Shown here: positions 53,770 to 64,000 of the stretch, in pieces
Layout of the letters: every line of letters starts with the position of its first letter
Numbering within the stretch: the stretch's first letter is position 1
Source: Liopterus haemorrhoidalis
Lineage: Eukaryota; Arthropoda; Insecta; Coleoptera; Dytiscidae
Assembly (NCBI GenBank): GCA_963971575.1
Contig: OZ020616.1
Location: forward strand, 55,163,201 to 55,227,200
Reading direction: 5' to 3'
DNA length: 64,000 nt
Program-made: the position numbers and the translations under genes
Notes under the pieces: model-generated
What the model saw: only the letters and a program-made list of their open reading frames with translations
The model's database searches: none
What the model was told of the DNA's origin: nothing

Positions 53770-54300
53770 CACTGTTTCTCGTTCTATTTATCGTTGCAGA
53801 ACCTTTAAAATACTATTTATGTCTCAGGGAACCCCTACACAAATATTATATATCATTATTATATTTCTTTCTCTATATATAATATGATCCCATACAGAGC
53901 CGCAGTAAGGAAATCTTGCGCTAGGGGCAGAACCTGTGTTTTGGCGCCCTTGACAAATAAAAAAAAGGTTCTCACTTCTCAAAATTCAAGTGATGAGCAA
54001 AAAAAAGGTCCTCACCTCTCAACATCCAAGTAACGAACAAAAAAAAAGGGTTCTCGCCTTCGCAATGGCGCCTCTTAATCAAGCCCGTCAGCGCCCTTTT
54101 CCTTAGTGCGCCCAGGGCCGTCGCCCCCCCCCCCTCCTTACTGGGGCTCTGATCCCATATTCTCCAAGAATATGTCGTAAAATACATGTATAGTAAAATT
54201 ACGAATAGGAAATCAAACACACAAATGGCTCGAAAATATATTTACATCTGATTTTGCTTATTCATCACTATTTCCGGGGAAACCCAGTTGAGAAACGCTG
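53770..54300. mobile_element. hAT-like element with perfect TSD CTGTAGAG
   Basis: 'cactgtttctcgttctattt' at the left, ...CCCAGTTGAGAAACGCTG at the right, flanked by CTGTAGAG (53762-53769, 54301-54308). It abuts the previous hAT-like terminus at its left TSD and contains a further hAT (53895-54151). Confidence 0.88.
53895..54151. mobile_element. hAT-like MITE with perfect TSD ATCCCATA (nested)
   Basis: CAGAGCCGCAGTAAGGAAAT at the left, ...CCTTACTGGGGCTCTG at the right, flanked by ATCCCATA (53887-53894, 54152-54159). It carries two to three minisatellite units ('aaaaaaggtcctcacctctc') and a C tract (54124-54134). Confidence 0.94.
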
Positions 54301-54308
54301 CTGTAGAG

Positions 54309-55301
54309 TTCCTATTTTTTTTTTTTTTATTTTGTGCCTGTCGCAATTCATACACGTATTACGTTTAACCGTAGCACTTGCTTACTCTGTATGTACTTCT
54401 CATGAAGTTTAGAAATTAAAAACTCATCTGGGTGGAGGGCTCGATAAAAAAGACCTGTGGAAAACAATGTCGTTTCATCTCTTTGTTCTCGGTACAATAG
54501 ATAAACAAGAGTTTCTGTTGTCAAGACAATGTAACAATATTTGTAATTTGTTTCGCCTTCAAAGATGCAATAACTTGTTTATTAAATAAAAAATAAAGAA
54601 AACATATTAAACATTTTTTTTTTTATTTATGAGCTCTGGAGAGTGAACATTTTTAGTAAATTGATACAAACTAAATCTGTCCCTCATAATAATAATTCTT
54701 ATAATTGTAAACACATGTCCATAAGTTAGTAAATTGGTTAAAAAATAATCTCAAGCTAAATGTTAATTATTATATCACTCATGCATATAACACAAATATC
54801 ATATAAATGTTTACTTGGCATCAAAATTGCAACTAAACTTGATAAATCGACAATTTATAAACTATCTAAAGAATTAGAATATAGAAACAGTTAAGAAAAT
54901 ATGATAAATCTGATCTGTAACAATCGTAGATGGGGTACGTATCTGTACTAGGTACATAAACGTTACCCAAACTCGTTAACTATTGAAGAACAATTGATTG
55001 TAATGCAGTATATACGTGTGAACACTGCACACTGTTGAACTTTTTCACTCAAAAACACTTCACTTGATTCAAAAAGTTCCAAATATTATAATCCGAATAT
55101 CGAAATGCAAAGCGAAGCTCTTTACAACGGCAAAAATATGTATTCTGTAAATATTTGTGCGTGCAGAACGCATTATAACCGTATTTCTTAGTAATGTCTG
55201 CTGAATTACAAAGATATGTTCAGACATAGTTCTCGAAGATCTTGCCCACACAACTGAGCATTTATAAAACACTTGTTGCTATAGTCAAAGATAAACCATG
55301 T
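54309..55301 (-). other. Ras 3' flank / 3' UTR
   Basis: AT-rich. The minus-strand AATAAA nearest downstream of the Ras stop with a clean match is at 54622-54627 (TTTATT on +), implying a 3' UTR of about 675 bases. This is only a candidate. No other feature recognised. Confidence 0.35.
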
Positions 55302-57641
55302 CTACAAAATATTACACCGTAAACGTTTGCGTGCTCCTGTTCCCAGTAGTTTGTGCGATCTTTTTCCGCGGCTCACCTTATCCTTCCTGATCTCTCGTAC
55401 CAATGTATAAAAAGCATCGTCTACACCCATTCTCGTCTTAGCAGAGGTCTCTACGAAGGGGACACCATACTGTTTTGCTACCTGTAAGTAAACACGGAAT
55501 TAGTACAAGCTTCAGATTCTTGACAGAACAACCCAGGGCAGAGGGAAGTAGATCTAGATTTTGTTTAAAGTATAATAATTTTATTGATAATATGTAATAT
55601 TTACATTTTTTTATAAATGTATACAAGGCGGAACTGCTATAAATAGATATGAATTTTTTGTTTTTAAATATACAGTGTCCAGATACATAGTCAATTCACT
55701 TGACTTCTTAACAGGTAGGTTGAAACCTTTTAACAGCAGAGTGCACTATTAGTTACTCGTAAGGGTTTTTAGGAAGTCAATATTTTTTTCGGCAACATAG
55801 TGTTTCTTCTCGAGAAAAAGAATTCTCATTTTTCATATCTTGAGAAATATAAAATTTTTTTCTCGAGAAATGTAAATTTTTCTTGACACCATGTTAAACG
55901 CATTGTGTTTTTAAAAAACTATTTTAAAAAAATATAATGTTTAGTGAGTCACTGATTATAATTTAATTTTGATAAAATTTGTCTTCTGTCTCTCGCAACG
56001 CAACTGTTAAGAAACGATTTATAATATTTAGCTAATTAGGATTTATTGTTACAATATTTTATTTTAATTTAATGTATTATTTAATATAATCAATTACATT
56101 TCATTTTTTGTTCAGTTTAAAACTGTTATGTAAAAGATTACATACAAGTTAAATAAAATAATTATTACTATTGTTATTAATTTTTTGAAAATATCTCTAT
56201 ACATATGTATTTTCAATTACGTGCAGTTTTCGTAATCATTTTTAAAACCCCGTTTTTCATTTGTTCTAATGTTATTTAAATGAATACTTTAGTACTTTAA
56301 AGTTCACTATAATTTTAACATGTTTTAATCTTCTACAATATTTTCAACATTAAAAAAAGATATATATTCTAATAATTATTTTTTTCTAGAAAATAAGTCT
56401 AATTTTTCATTTCTCGAGAAATGTAAAATGTGGAGAAATCAGAAACACTAGTTTCTACATGTTTTAGATGATAATAGGACACATCCGTAAAAAAATTAAT
56501 TTTTGTCTGTCCGATATTCTCGCAAAAACCGCTGAACATATTATCACGTGATCCGATATGATGATCAAGTAAGACGAGGATTCGAACGGAGACTATAAGG
56601 CATCTCAAAACTCATATTCTAGGTGGGTGTTTTGGGGTTAAAATTGTAAATTATAATTTTTTAAATATCTCATTTACTATTGATTTAACAGAAAAATACA
56701 TAGAACAAAAATTGTTTATAATAACGAACCAAATCTTTCTGGTTCAATGCATTTTTTTTTTCAATTTGATGAATATTTGGAAAGACACTCTGAAATTTTT
56801 GAAATATCTCTCTTATTTTTGATTTGACAGCCAAAATGTATATAACATAAATTGTATGTAATAAGAAAACAGCTTTTTTGTTCTATATACTATTTCGGTA
56901 CCTCATCGGAAAAGTCTGCTGAATGCGACCAATAAAAAATATTGTGCACCAAAAAACTAGGTAATAAGATTAGCGAAGTAATAAAATGGAAGAACCTAAA
57001 GACTCGAAAAGCCAATATAAAATTCTGTGTATCAAAAAATATTGGGTACCTTATACTGAATTTTTACTAGTATATCAATATTTTGATTGTAAATTTAAAT
57101 ACATTTCAAAATGCAATGAAATTACTTAATAGATTATTAAAATAAACAAATCCGGAACAAATAGTAGTTCCGAGAGTGTTTCAGGACACCAGTACTTAGA
57201 CCTCAAAAAAAGAACAAACCTATAATAGCAACAGGTGTGACTTACCTCTCTCGCTTGGGCCATGTCGACCGCCCAGGCTGACAGGTCACATTTGTTACCT
57301 ACTAGAACCATTGGTACTTCCTCTGCATCTTTCACTCTCTTTATCTGTTCCCTGTAGGTGCCTATGTCTTCGAAACTCTTCGCTGAATTGACTGCAAATA
57401 CCAAGAGGAAACCTTCACCCGTTCTCATATACTGGTCTCGCATCGCACTGTATTCCTCCTGGCCCGCTGTGTCCAAGATATCAAGTAAACAAGTCTCCCC
57501 ATCTATCACCACTTGTTTCCTATAAGAGTCTTCAATGGTAGGGTCATACTCATCCACAAAATGATTCTGTATTAATTGTATGGTTAGAGCTGACTTGCCC
57601 ACACCACCAGCACCCACTACAACTAATTTATACTCAGTCAT
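55302..57641 (-). CDS. Ras85D: Ras GTPase (Ras85D / K-Ras class)
   Basis: Membrane-anchored small GTPase relaying receptor tyrosine kinase signals to Raf-MAPK. Two coding exons on the minus strand: 57641-57246 (132 codons) and 55481-55302 (59 codons plus stop), joined by a GT-AG, phase-0 intron of 1764 bp. 191 residues; fly Ras85D has 189. Start [20 protein letters not shown]; the P-loop has wild-type Gly12 and Gly13. Switch I (YDPTIEDSY) and switch [13 protein letters not shown] (Gln61) are intact. NKCD and ETSAKTRMG give guanine specificity. The hypervariable tail is basic (GARKRLR) and ends in the CAAX box CNIL. The terminal Leu predicts geranylgeranylation, as in fly CKML. An in-frame ATG at 57659 lies six codons upstream, but 57641 is chosen because it gives the invariant family N-terminus. 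Residues before QARE (SAWAVDMA) differ from fly and human. Confidence 0.97.
55798..56450. mobile_element. MITE rich in TCTCGAGAAA palindromes, copy 2 (Ras intron)
   Basis: TAGTGTTTCTTCTCGAGAAA at the left, ...GGAGAAATCAGAAACACTA at the right, giving short TIRs around a TA target. Colinear with 2904-3562 but with small indels. Lies in the Ras intron. Confidence 0.8.
56451..57245 (-). other. Ras intron, 5' part
   Basis: AT-rich intronic DNA with two loosely similar 'aaatatctcatttactattg' / 'aaatatctctcttatttttg' blocks (56670, 56800) suggesting an old tandem duplication. Nothing else recognised. Confidence 0.4.
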
Positions 57642-58333
57642 TTTACAGATGTGTGTCAAACTATTTAATTATTTAATCTAAAACACAACACGCCGCTTAA
57701 GTTTTTTTTTTACAAAAGTAAAGGTGATTTAGCCTTCATAAATTTACACTATATACATAACATGTGAAGTATTTTAGAAATAAATTCTATCCTATCATGC
57801 TGCTAATTTTTGTGTGTGATCTTTGATGTGTGAGTTTTAATTGCAGCGTTAATTAATTTTAATATCTTCAATTTGTACTATCAACGAAAGCGTCTGGCAT
57901 TTATCATGTCAAGTTAGATGACCACTAACGACATCTGCGTCATTAATTGACACTAAACTAAGAATTAGAAAGCGTTTTTTAAATCATCGAACACTTTTTT
58001 TATTAATTATCTGTTAATTTTAAGTTATATTATTGCACTATTATCAATTTAGAATATTACACGCTTATTGACTACACTGTTGTCAGGCACCTTATGAAAC
58101 AGATCACAAGCACACCCTAACCGGAATTACCCACACACTCACACTGCGAATTTATGATGACAAAAACACAATTACAATCTAAGCGTATAATGAATCAACG
58201 TCTGAGATCATCTCAGTAGAAGACACGAAGGGTTGCGAGTTCAGGGTTGAGGACAGGGTGGGCCGTTCACGGCAAGTGTGTTTCTGTCTCTTTCCAACAC
58301 ATGCTATCTTTTTCTAAACAGTGAACGTAAATC
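57642..58333. promoter_or_regulatory. candidate bidirectional promoter region, Ras / SNRNP200
   Basis: 692 bp separate the two divergent start codons, and both genes are housekeeping-type. No transposon is visible here, unlike almost every other non-coding stretch of the window, which fits functional constraint. Exact start sites and elements cannot be read. A Ras 5' UTR intron inside it is possible. Confidence 0.5.
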
Positions 58334-61300
58334 ATGGCGGATGCTGCGGCCAGGCAGCTGCAGTACGAATATAAAGCTGTAAGTTTGTTTTTAATCATTT
58401 ATTCATTAATTAACATACCGGTAAATTTAGTTTAAGACCTTTACTTTAAGTTAATATTGAAATTTCTCCGAATTTAATAGCAAGTAATTCAAAAAACTGA
58501 CGTCAAAAATGTAATTTAGGTTATCTGTAAAACGTTTGTCAAACGTAAATTTTACAACGTAAATAATTTTTTAAGTACTTCTCCATAAAAAATATATACA
58601 TTTAATTCAATTTTATTTCATATAATTTATATGATTAAATTTTTAAACTCTAATACCTGTGTTCTGTTTGTTTATGTTGATGGTTGTAGAATTCTAACCT
58701 TGTACTTCAAGCCGATGTAAGACTTATCGAAAGACGAAGTCGAGATGAAGCAACCGGTGAAGTTATGTCCCTTGTGGGCAAACTCACAGGTACCAGAATG
58801 GGTGACAGACATCAAAGAACCAAACCTGGCAAAGCCGAAGAAAGAAAAGTTAAACGTCAAAAGAGAGACGAGGCACAATATGATTTCACACGGATGAAAG
58901 GTGCAACTCTTCTCTCTGAAGGTATAGATGAGATGGTAGGCATAGTTTATCGTCCTAAAACACAAGAAACCCGCCAAACATACGAGGTTCTCCTCAGTTT
59001 TCTTCAAGAAGCTCTTGGCGATCAACCACGTGATATTCTTTGTGGTGCTGCGGATGAAGTACTTACAGTTTTAAAGAATGATCGATTAAAGGAAAGAGAG
59101 AAGAAAAAGGAAGCTGAAGGATTATTGGGGCCTATTGCAGATGAAAGGTTTGCTCTTTTAGTAAATTTGGGAAAGAAAATTACAGATTTTGGAACGGAAG
59201 AAAAAGTTCAAACTTCAGAAGAAAATATTGATGAAGCATACGGTATAAATGTACAGTTTGAAGAAAGTGAATCGGAAGATGATGAAGACATGTACGGAGA
59301 GGTAAGTTTTTAAAACAATTTTTTCAAATAAAACAGATTTCGAAACTATGAGTATTCTACAAACTAAATAAAAAAATTTACTTATAAATTTGAATTGGGC
59401 AAAAATATTTTTTTTGTAAATATATATTGGGTTGTTACGTAAGTCCGTTCGTTTTTTTTTCACCTTTTATTGAATAAAATATACATCTAAAAAAACTTTT
59501 ATTATCAAATGTACTGTCCATTATTTTCTATCACTTTGGACAAACGCTCAGGCAATTTCATAATGCCATCTCTCCAGAAGGTTCTGTCTTTGCTCTCGAA
59601 AAATCTATAGAGGTGAATTTTTATGTCATCTAAAGATGTGAAATTTTTCAGTTAACTCTTTAGCCGAGTAGCATCAATAAGCGTTCTGATAAATTTACTT
59701 GTTTTAATATTGACGCTGCAGATATGTTGAATATGCGTTGTTTATTTATGTTAGCGCTTGGTTATATACAGTATGGTTAGATATTTTATATTTGTTTATG
59801 TTACGTCTACTTATGTTGCAATATTGCGAAATATACCCGTACCGAAAGGGTTAAGGAAATTTTGTAGAGAATGAAACAAATGGTAGTCGGAGCATATGGT
59901 CCAGACATCGCACCATCCGACTACTATTTGTTCTGCTTTCTACAAAATTCCCTTAACGGAAAAAATTTCGCATCTGTGGACGATATCAAAATTCACCTGG
60001 ACAGATTTTTCGAGAGCAAAGGCGGAACCTTCTGGGTTAGGAATATCGTTAGTTAAATTTTTTAAATCGTTCTTTAACAACTGGCAATTAATGTATTATT
60101 GTTAAATCATAATTTATATTTTATTTCAATAAAAAATCAAACATGTATCATTAAACTAGGTACGAGAAGAACAGGATGAAGAAGAAGGTGAAGAAGCTCG
60201 TTTAGACGGTCAAATCCATGCTGAAAACCTAGGAGGTGTTGAAGAAATGAAGAAAGAAAAACACCTGCATCCCTTAGACATAGATGCTTATTGGCTTCAA
60301 CGAAGATTATCAAAAATCTATGACGATGCCATGGTATCACAAGCAAAAGCTGGTGAAGTTCTTAACGTACTTCGAGACGCTGGAGACGATAGAGATTGTG
60401 AAAATCAACTAGTCCTACTACTCGGTTACGATTGTTTCGATTTTATAAAACAACTAAAGAAAAACAGACAGATGATTTTATATTGTACACTACTTGCTAA
60501 ATCTCAAAGTGAAACAGAACGCCAAGCTATAAGAGAACAGATGAATGAAGACTCAAGCCTTGCTAGGATTTTAAGACAACTGGACACTGGTAAAGGAGAA
60601 GATGATGGTGATAATGAAGAAGAAACATCTCATGCTTCTCGACGTAAAGACAATTCAGATGATGCTGAAATGGGAGTAGGCGGACAAGTAACTGGTCAAA
60701 GACAACTAATCGATTTCGAAGATCTTGTTTTTACACAAGGTTCACACTTTATGGCTAACAAAAGGTGTCAACTTCCCGATGGATCCTTCAGAAAACAACG
60801 CAAAGGCTATGAAGAAGTCCACGTTCCAGCTCTTAAACCAAAACCATACGGCGAACACGAAAAATTACAACCAATTGATCAACTTCCTAAATACGTCCAA
60901 CCGGTTTTTGAAGGATTTAAAACACTTAATAGGATTCAAAGTAAACTGTATAAAACAGCGCTAGATTCTGACGAAAATTTGCTACTTTGTGCCCCTACAG
61001 GTGCGGGAAAAACAAATGTAGCTCTTTTATGTATGATGAGAGAAATTGGTAAACACATCAACGCAGACGGAACAATAAATGCGGATGAATTTAAAATTAT
61101 TTACGTAGCCCCAATGCGTTCTTTAGTACAAGAAATGGTAGGAAACTTTGGTAAAAGGCTCGCAAACTATAATATAATAGTTTCTGAGTTAACAGGAGAC
61201 CACCAGTTAACTAGAGAACAAATAGCAGCAACTCAGATCATAGTATGTACACCAGAAAAATGGGATATTATCACTCGTAAAGGTGGCGAAAAAACATTTA

Positions 61301-64000
61301 CTTCCCTCGTACGATTAATAATTATTGATGAAATCCATCTCTTGCACGATGAAAGAGGACCAGTTCTTGAAGCCTTAGTCGCCAGAACGTTGAGGAACAT
61401 TGAAAGCACTCAAGAAGATGTACGTTTAGTTGGACTTTCAGCCACTTTACCCAATTATCAAGACGTATCCACTTTTCTACGCGTGAAATCAGAGACTGGA
61501 TTGTTTTATTTTGACAATAGTTTTCGTCCTGTTGCTTTAGAACAACAATACATTGGTATAACTGAGAAAAAAGCTCTAAAAAGATTTCAAGTAATGAATG
61601 AAATTGTTTACGAAAAGACAATGGAACATGCAGGTAGAAATCAAGTTTTGATCTTCGTTCACTCGCGTAAGGAAACTGGAAAAACAGCTAGAACTATCAG
61701 AGATATGTGTCTAGAAAAGGATACTCTTGGACAGTTCTTACGTGAAGGTTCCGCCTCCATGGAAGTACTCCGAACGGAAGCTGAACAAGTCAAAAACCAA
61801 GAACTTAAAGATCTGCTTCCATACGGCTTTGCTATCCATCATGCTGGTATGACCCGTGTTGATAGGACTTTAGTTGAAGATCTGTTTGCTGATAGACACA
61901 TCCAAGTATTAGTTTCAACTGCCACATTAGCGTGGGGTGTAAATTTACCAGCTCATACTGTTATCATAAAAGGTACGCAGGTTTATAACCCAGAGAAGGG
62001 AAGGTGGGTCGAGTTGGGAGCTTTGGATGTCCTACAGATGTTAGGAAGAGCTGGTCGACCCCAGTACGACACCAAGGGAGAAGGCATATTAATCACAAAC
62101 CATAGTGAGCTACAATATTATTTATCTCTTCTCAATCAACAACTACCAATAGAATCACAAATGGTGACCAAACTTCCTGATATGTTAAACGCAGAAATTG
62201 TACTTGGAACAATCCAAAACTTACGGGACGCTGTAACGTGGTTAGGTTATACTTATCTATACGTCCGTATGCTACGGCAACCTAATCTCTACGCCATAGG
62301 GCACGATGCTGCCAAATTAGACCCAGTTTTAGAGCAACATAGAGCTGATTTAATCCACACAGCAGCACTGCATTTGGACAGAAGTGGCCTGGTTAAATAC
62401 GACAGAAAAACTGGACACTTCCAAGTCACTGAGTTAGGTAGAATATCTTCACATTATTACTGCACCCATGATACTATGAGCACTTATAATCAACTACTGA
62501 AACCAACATTGAGTGAAATTGAATTATTTAGAGTGTTTTCATTGTCGGGAGAATTTAAACATATCACTGTTCGCGAAGAAGAAAAACTTGAATTACAAAA
62601 ATTAATGGAACGTGTTCCAATACCTATTAAAGAAAGTATTGAAGAGCCAAGTGCGAAAGTTAATGTTTTATTGCAAGCTTATATCTCTCAGTTAAAACTG
62701 GAAGGGTTTGCTTTGATGTCTGATATGGTTTTCGTGACCCAATCCGCCGCAAGGCTTATGAGAGCTATTTTTGAAATAGTACTCTTCCGCGGATGGGCGC
62801 AATTAGCTGATAAAGCACTGTCCCTTTGCAAGATGATTGATAGAAGAATGTGGCAATCCATGTCACCATTAAGACAATTCAGAAAAATGCCAGAGGAAAT
62901 TGTAAAGAAGATAGAAAAGAAAAATTTCCCATGGGAACGGTTGTATGATTTAGGACCAAATGAAATTGGAGAACTTATACGTGTGCCTAAATTAGGAAAA
63001 ACAATACATAAATACGTTCATCAATTCCCTAAATTAGATTTATCAACACATATTCAACCTATTACAAGATCAACTTTGAGAGTTGAATTAACGATAACAC
63101 CAGATTTCCAGTGGGATGAAAAATTACATGGTGCATCAGAAGCATTTTGGATTTTAGTCGAAGATGTTGACTCTGAAGTTATTTTACACCATGAATACTT
63201 CCTTTTAAAAGCAAAATACGCGCAAGATGAACACCTTATTAAGTTCTTTGTGCCTGTATTTGAGCCTCTTCCGCCTCAATACTTCCTGAGAATTGTCTCA
63301 GATCGATGGATAGGAGCAGAAACACAATTACCAGTATCTTTCCGGCATTTAATCTTACCAGAAAAGAATGTACCACCTACTGAATTATTAGATTTACAAC
63401 CTTTACCTGTCAGTGCTTTACGAAACCCAAAATTCGAGTCATTGTATACAGAAAAATTCCCACAATTCAACCCAATACAGACCCAAATCTTCAACGCAGT
63501 TTATAATTCTGATGACAATGTTTTCATTGGAGCTCCTACAGGTTCTGGCAAAACAACAATTGCTGAGTTTGCAGTTTTAAGATTATTTTCCCACTCACCA
63601 GATGGACGTTGTGTTTATTTAGTACCTCAAGAACCCTTAGCAGAACTTATATTCGCGGAATGGCACGTTAAATTTGGTCAACTGTTAGGGAAAAAGGTTG
63701 TTCTACTTACAGGAGAAACTGGTACAGATTTAAAGTTATTGGCTAAAGGACAAGTAGTAATAACAACAGCTGATAAATGGGATGTACTTTCACGAAGATG
63801 GAAACAAAGAAAAAATGTACAGAACATACAATTATTTATTGTTGATGAATTACAGTTAATTGGTGGTGAAGATGGACCAGTTTTGGAAGTTGTTTGTTCG
63901 AGGATGCGTTATATTTCTTCTCAAATTGAAAGACAGATTAGAATTGTTGCACTGTCAGCTTCGTTGACGGATGCAAGAGATGTAGCTCAATGGCTTGGTT
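58334..64000 (+). CDS. SNRNP200: U5 snRNP 200-kDa helicase Brr2 (SNRNP200), 3' partial
   Basis: Ski2-like DExH RNA helicase that unwinds U4/U6 snRNA during spliceosome activation (Drosophila l(3)72Ab). Exons: 58334-58378, 58690-59301, 60160 to the window edge; phase-0 GT-AG introns; 1280 complete codons in exon 3, about 1499 residues seen of some 2130. The N-terminus [15 protein letters not shown] is family-diagnostic. The acidic N-terminal/plug region runs to about residue 400. Cassette 1 has Walker A APTGAGKT (497-504), DEIH (609-612), motif III SATLPNY, and motif [10 protein letters not shown] (847-854), followed by winged-helix and Sec63 domains. Cassette 2 starts with APTGSGKT (1344-1351), but its motif II reads DELQ (1448-1451), as expected of the degenerate, regulatory second cassette. 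Intron 2 carries nested mariner and TTAA elements. Start context atcATGGCG is favourable. Confidence 0.97.
59470..60050. mobile_element. palindromic mariner derivative, copy 2 (SNRNP200 intron 2)
   Basis: The left arm (minus) starts 'tgaataaaatatacatctaa' and the right arm (+) encodes '[20 protein letters not shown]' ... '[10 protein letters not shown]'. They meet at a centre near 59903 with the same junction sequence ('agcatatggtccagacatcg') as 41170. The right arm is truncated after 'ggaaccttctggg'. The left arm is split by a TTAA element. Confidence 0.85.
59656..59850. mobile_element. 195-bp TTAA-flanked element nested in mariner palindrome
   Basis: TTAA at 59652-59655 and 59851-59854. 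The ends CTCTTTAGCCGAGTA and, inverted, CCCTTTCGGTACGGGTA are loosely alike. It interrupts the left mariner arm between 'gaaatttttcag' and 'ggaaattttgtag', so the target sequence can be read across it. Fits a piggyBac-type MITE. Confidence 0.75.

Noticed and set aside
1..64000. Bacterial-type defence, phage, toxin or endogenous viral sequence
   Set aside because: All recognisable proteins are insect cellular genes or eukaryotic transposons. No capsid, integrase-LTR or viral polymerase similarity was seen.

Overview
This is nuclear DNA from an insect. It is AT-rich and intron-rich, with GT-AG introns and many transposable elements. It carries insect-type nicotinic receptor subunits, a metazoan DENND4/Crag protein, Ras and the spliceosomal helicase Brr2. 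I cannot name the order from sequence alone. No bacterial operon, CRISPR array, phage or defence system is present.

Layout. (1) 153-4091 (+): nAChR alpha1, 6 coding exons. (2) 4092-9504: an intergenic nest of hAT, Harbinger and mariner remnants and MITEs. (3) 9505-24898 (+): nAChR alpha2, 8 coding exons, its introns swollen by transposons. (4) 26049-50405 (+): Crag/DENND4, 16 coding exons joined in frame to a predicted 1610-residue protein. (5) 50406-55301: intergenic repeats and nested hAT elements. (6) 55302-57641 (-): Ras (Ras85D/K-Ras class), 2 coding exons. (7) 58334-64000 (+): SNRNP200/Brr2, three coding exons, cut by the window edge inside the second helicase cassette. Ras and SNRNP200 are divergent, with start codons 692 bp apart, so they may share a promoter region.

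Function. Alpha1 and alpha2 are paralogous ligand-binding subunits of neuronal acetylcholine receptors, kept as a head-to-tail pair as in other insects. Crag is a Rab guanine-nucleotide exchange factor, Ras is the MAPK-pathway switch, and SNRNP200 unwinds U4/U6 in the spliceosome. The last three show no obvious functional link to the receptors. Their adjacency is ordinary eukaryotic gene order.

The accessory content is mobile DNA, much of it with readable target-site duplications (TSDs). The most unusual items are: a roughly 1-kb dispersed element (here 'R2') with TIRs of AGGGTTTYGTAGGTAT type and an embedded tRNA-like segment; three hAT elements abutting at a re-used 8-bp target; two palindromic mariner 3'-end derivatives with the same breakpoint; a 127-bp near-perfect foldback in two Crag introns; a minisatellite shared by several unrelated-looking MITEs; and a SINE with a perfect 12-bp TSD.
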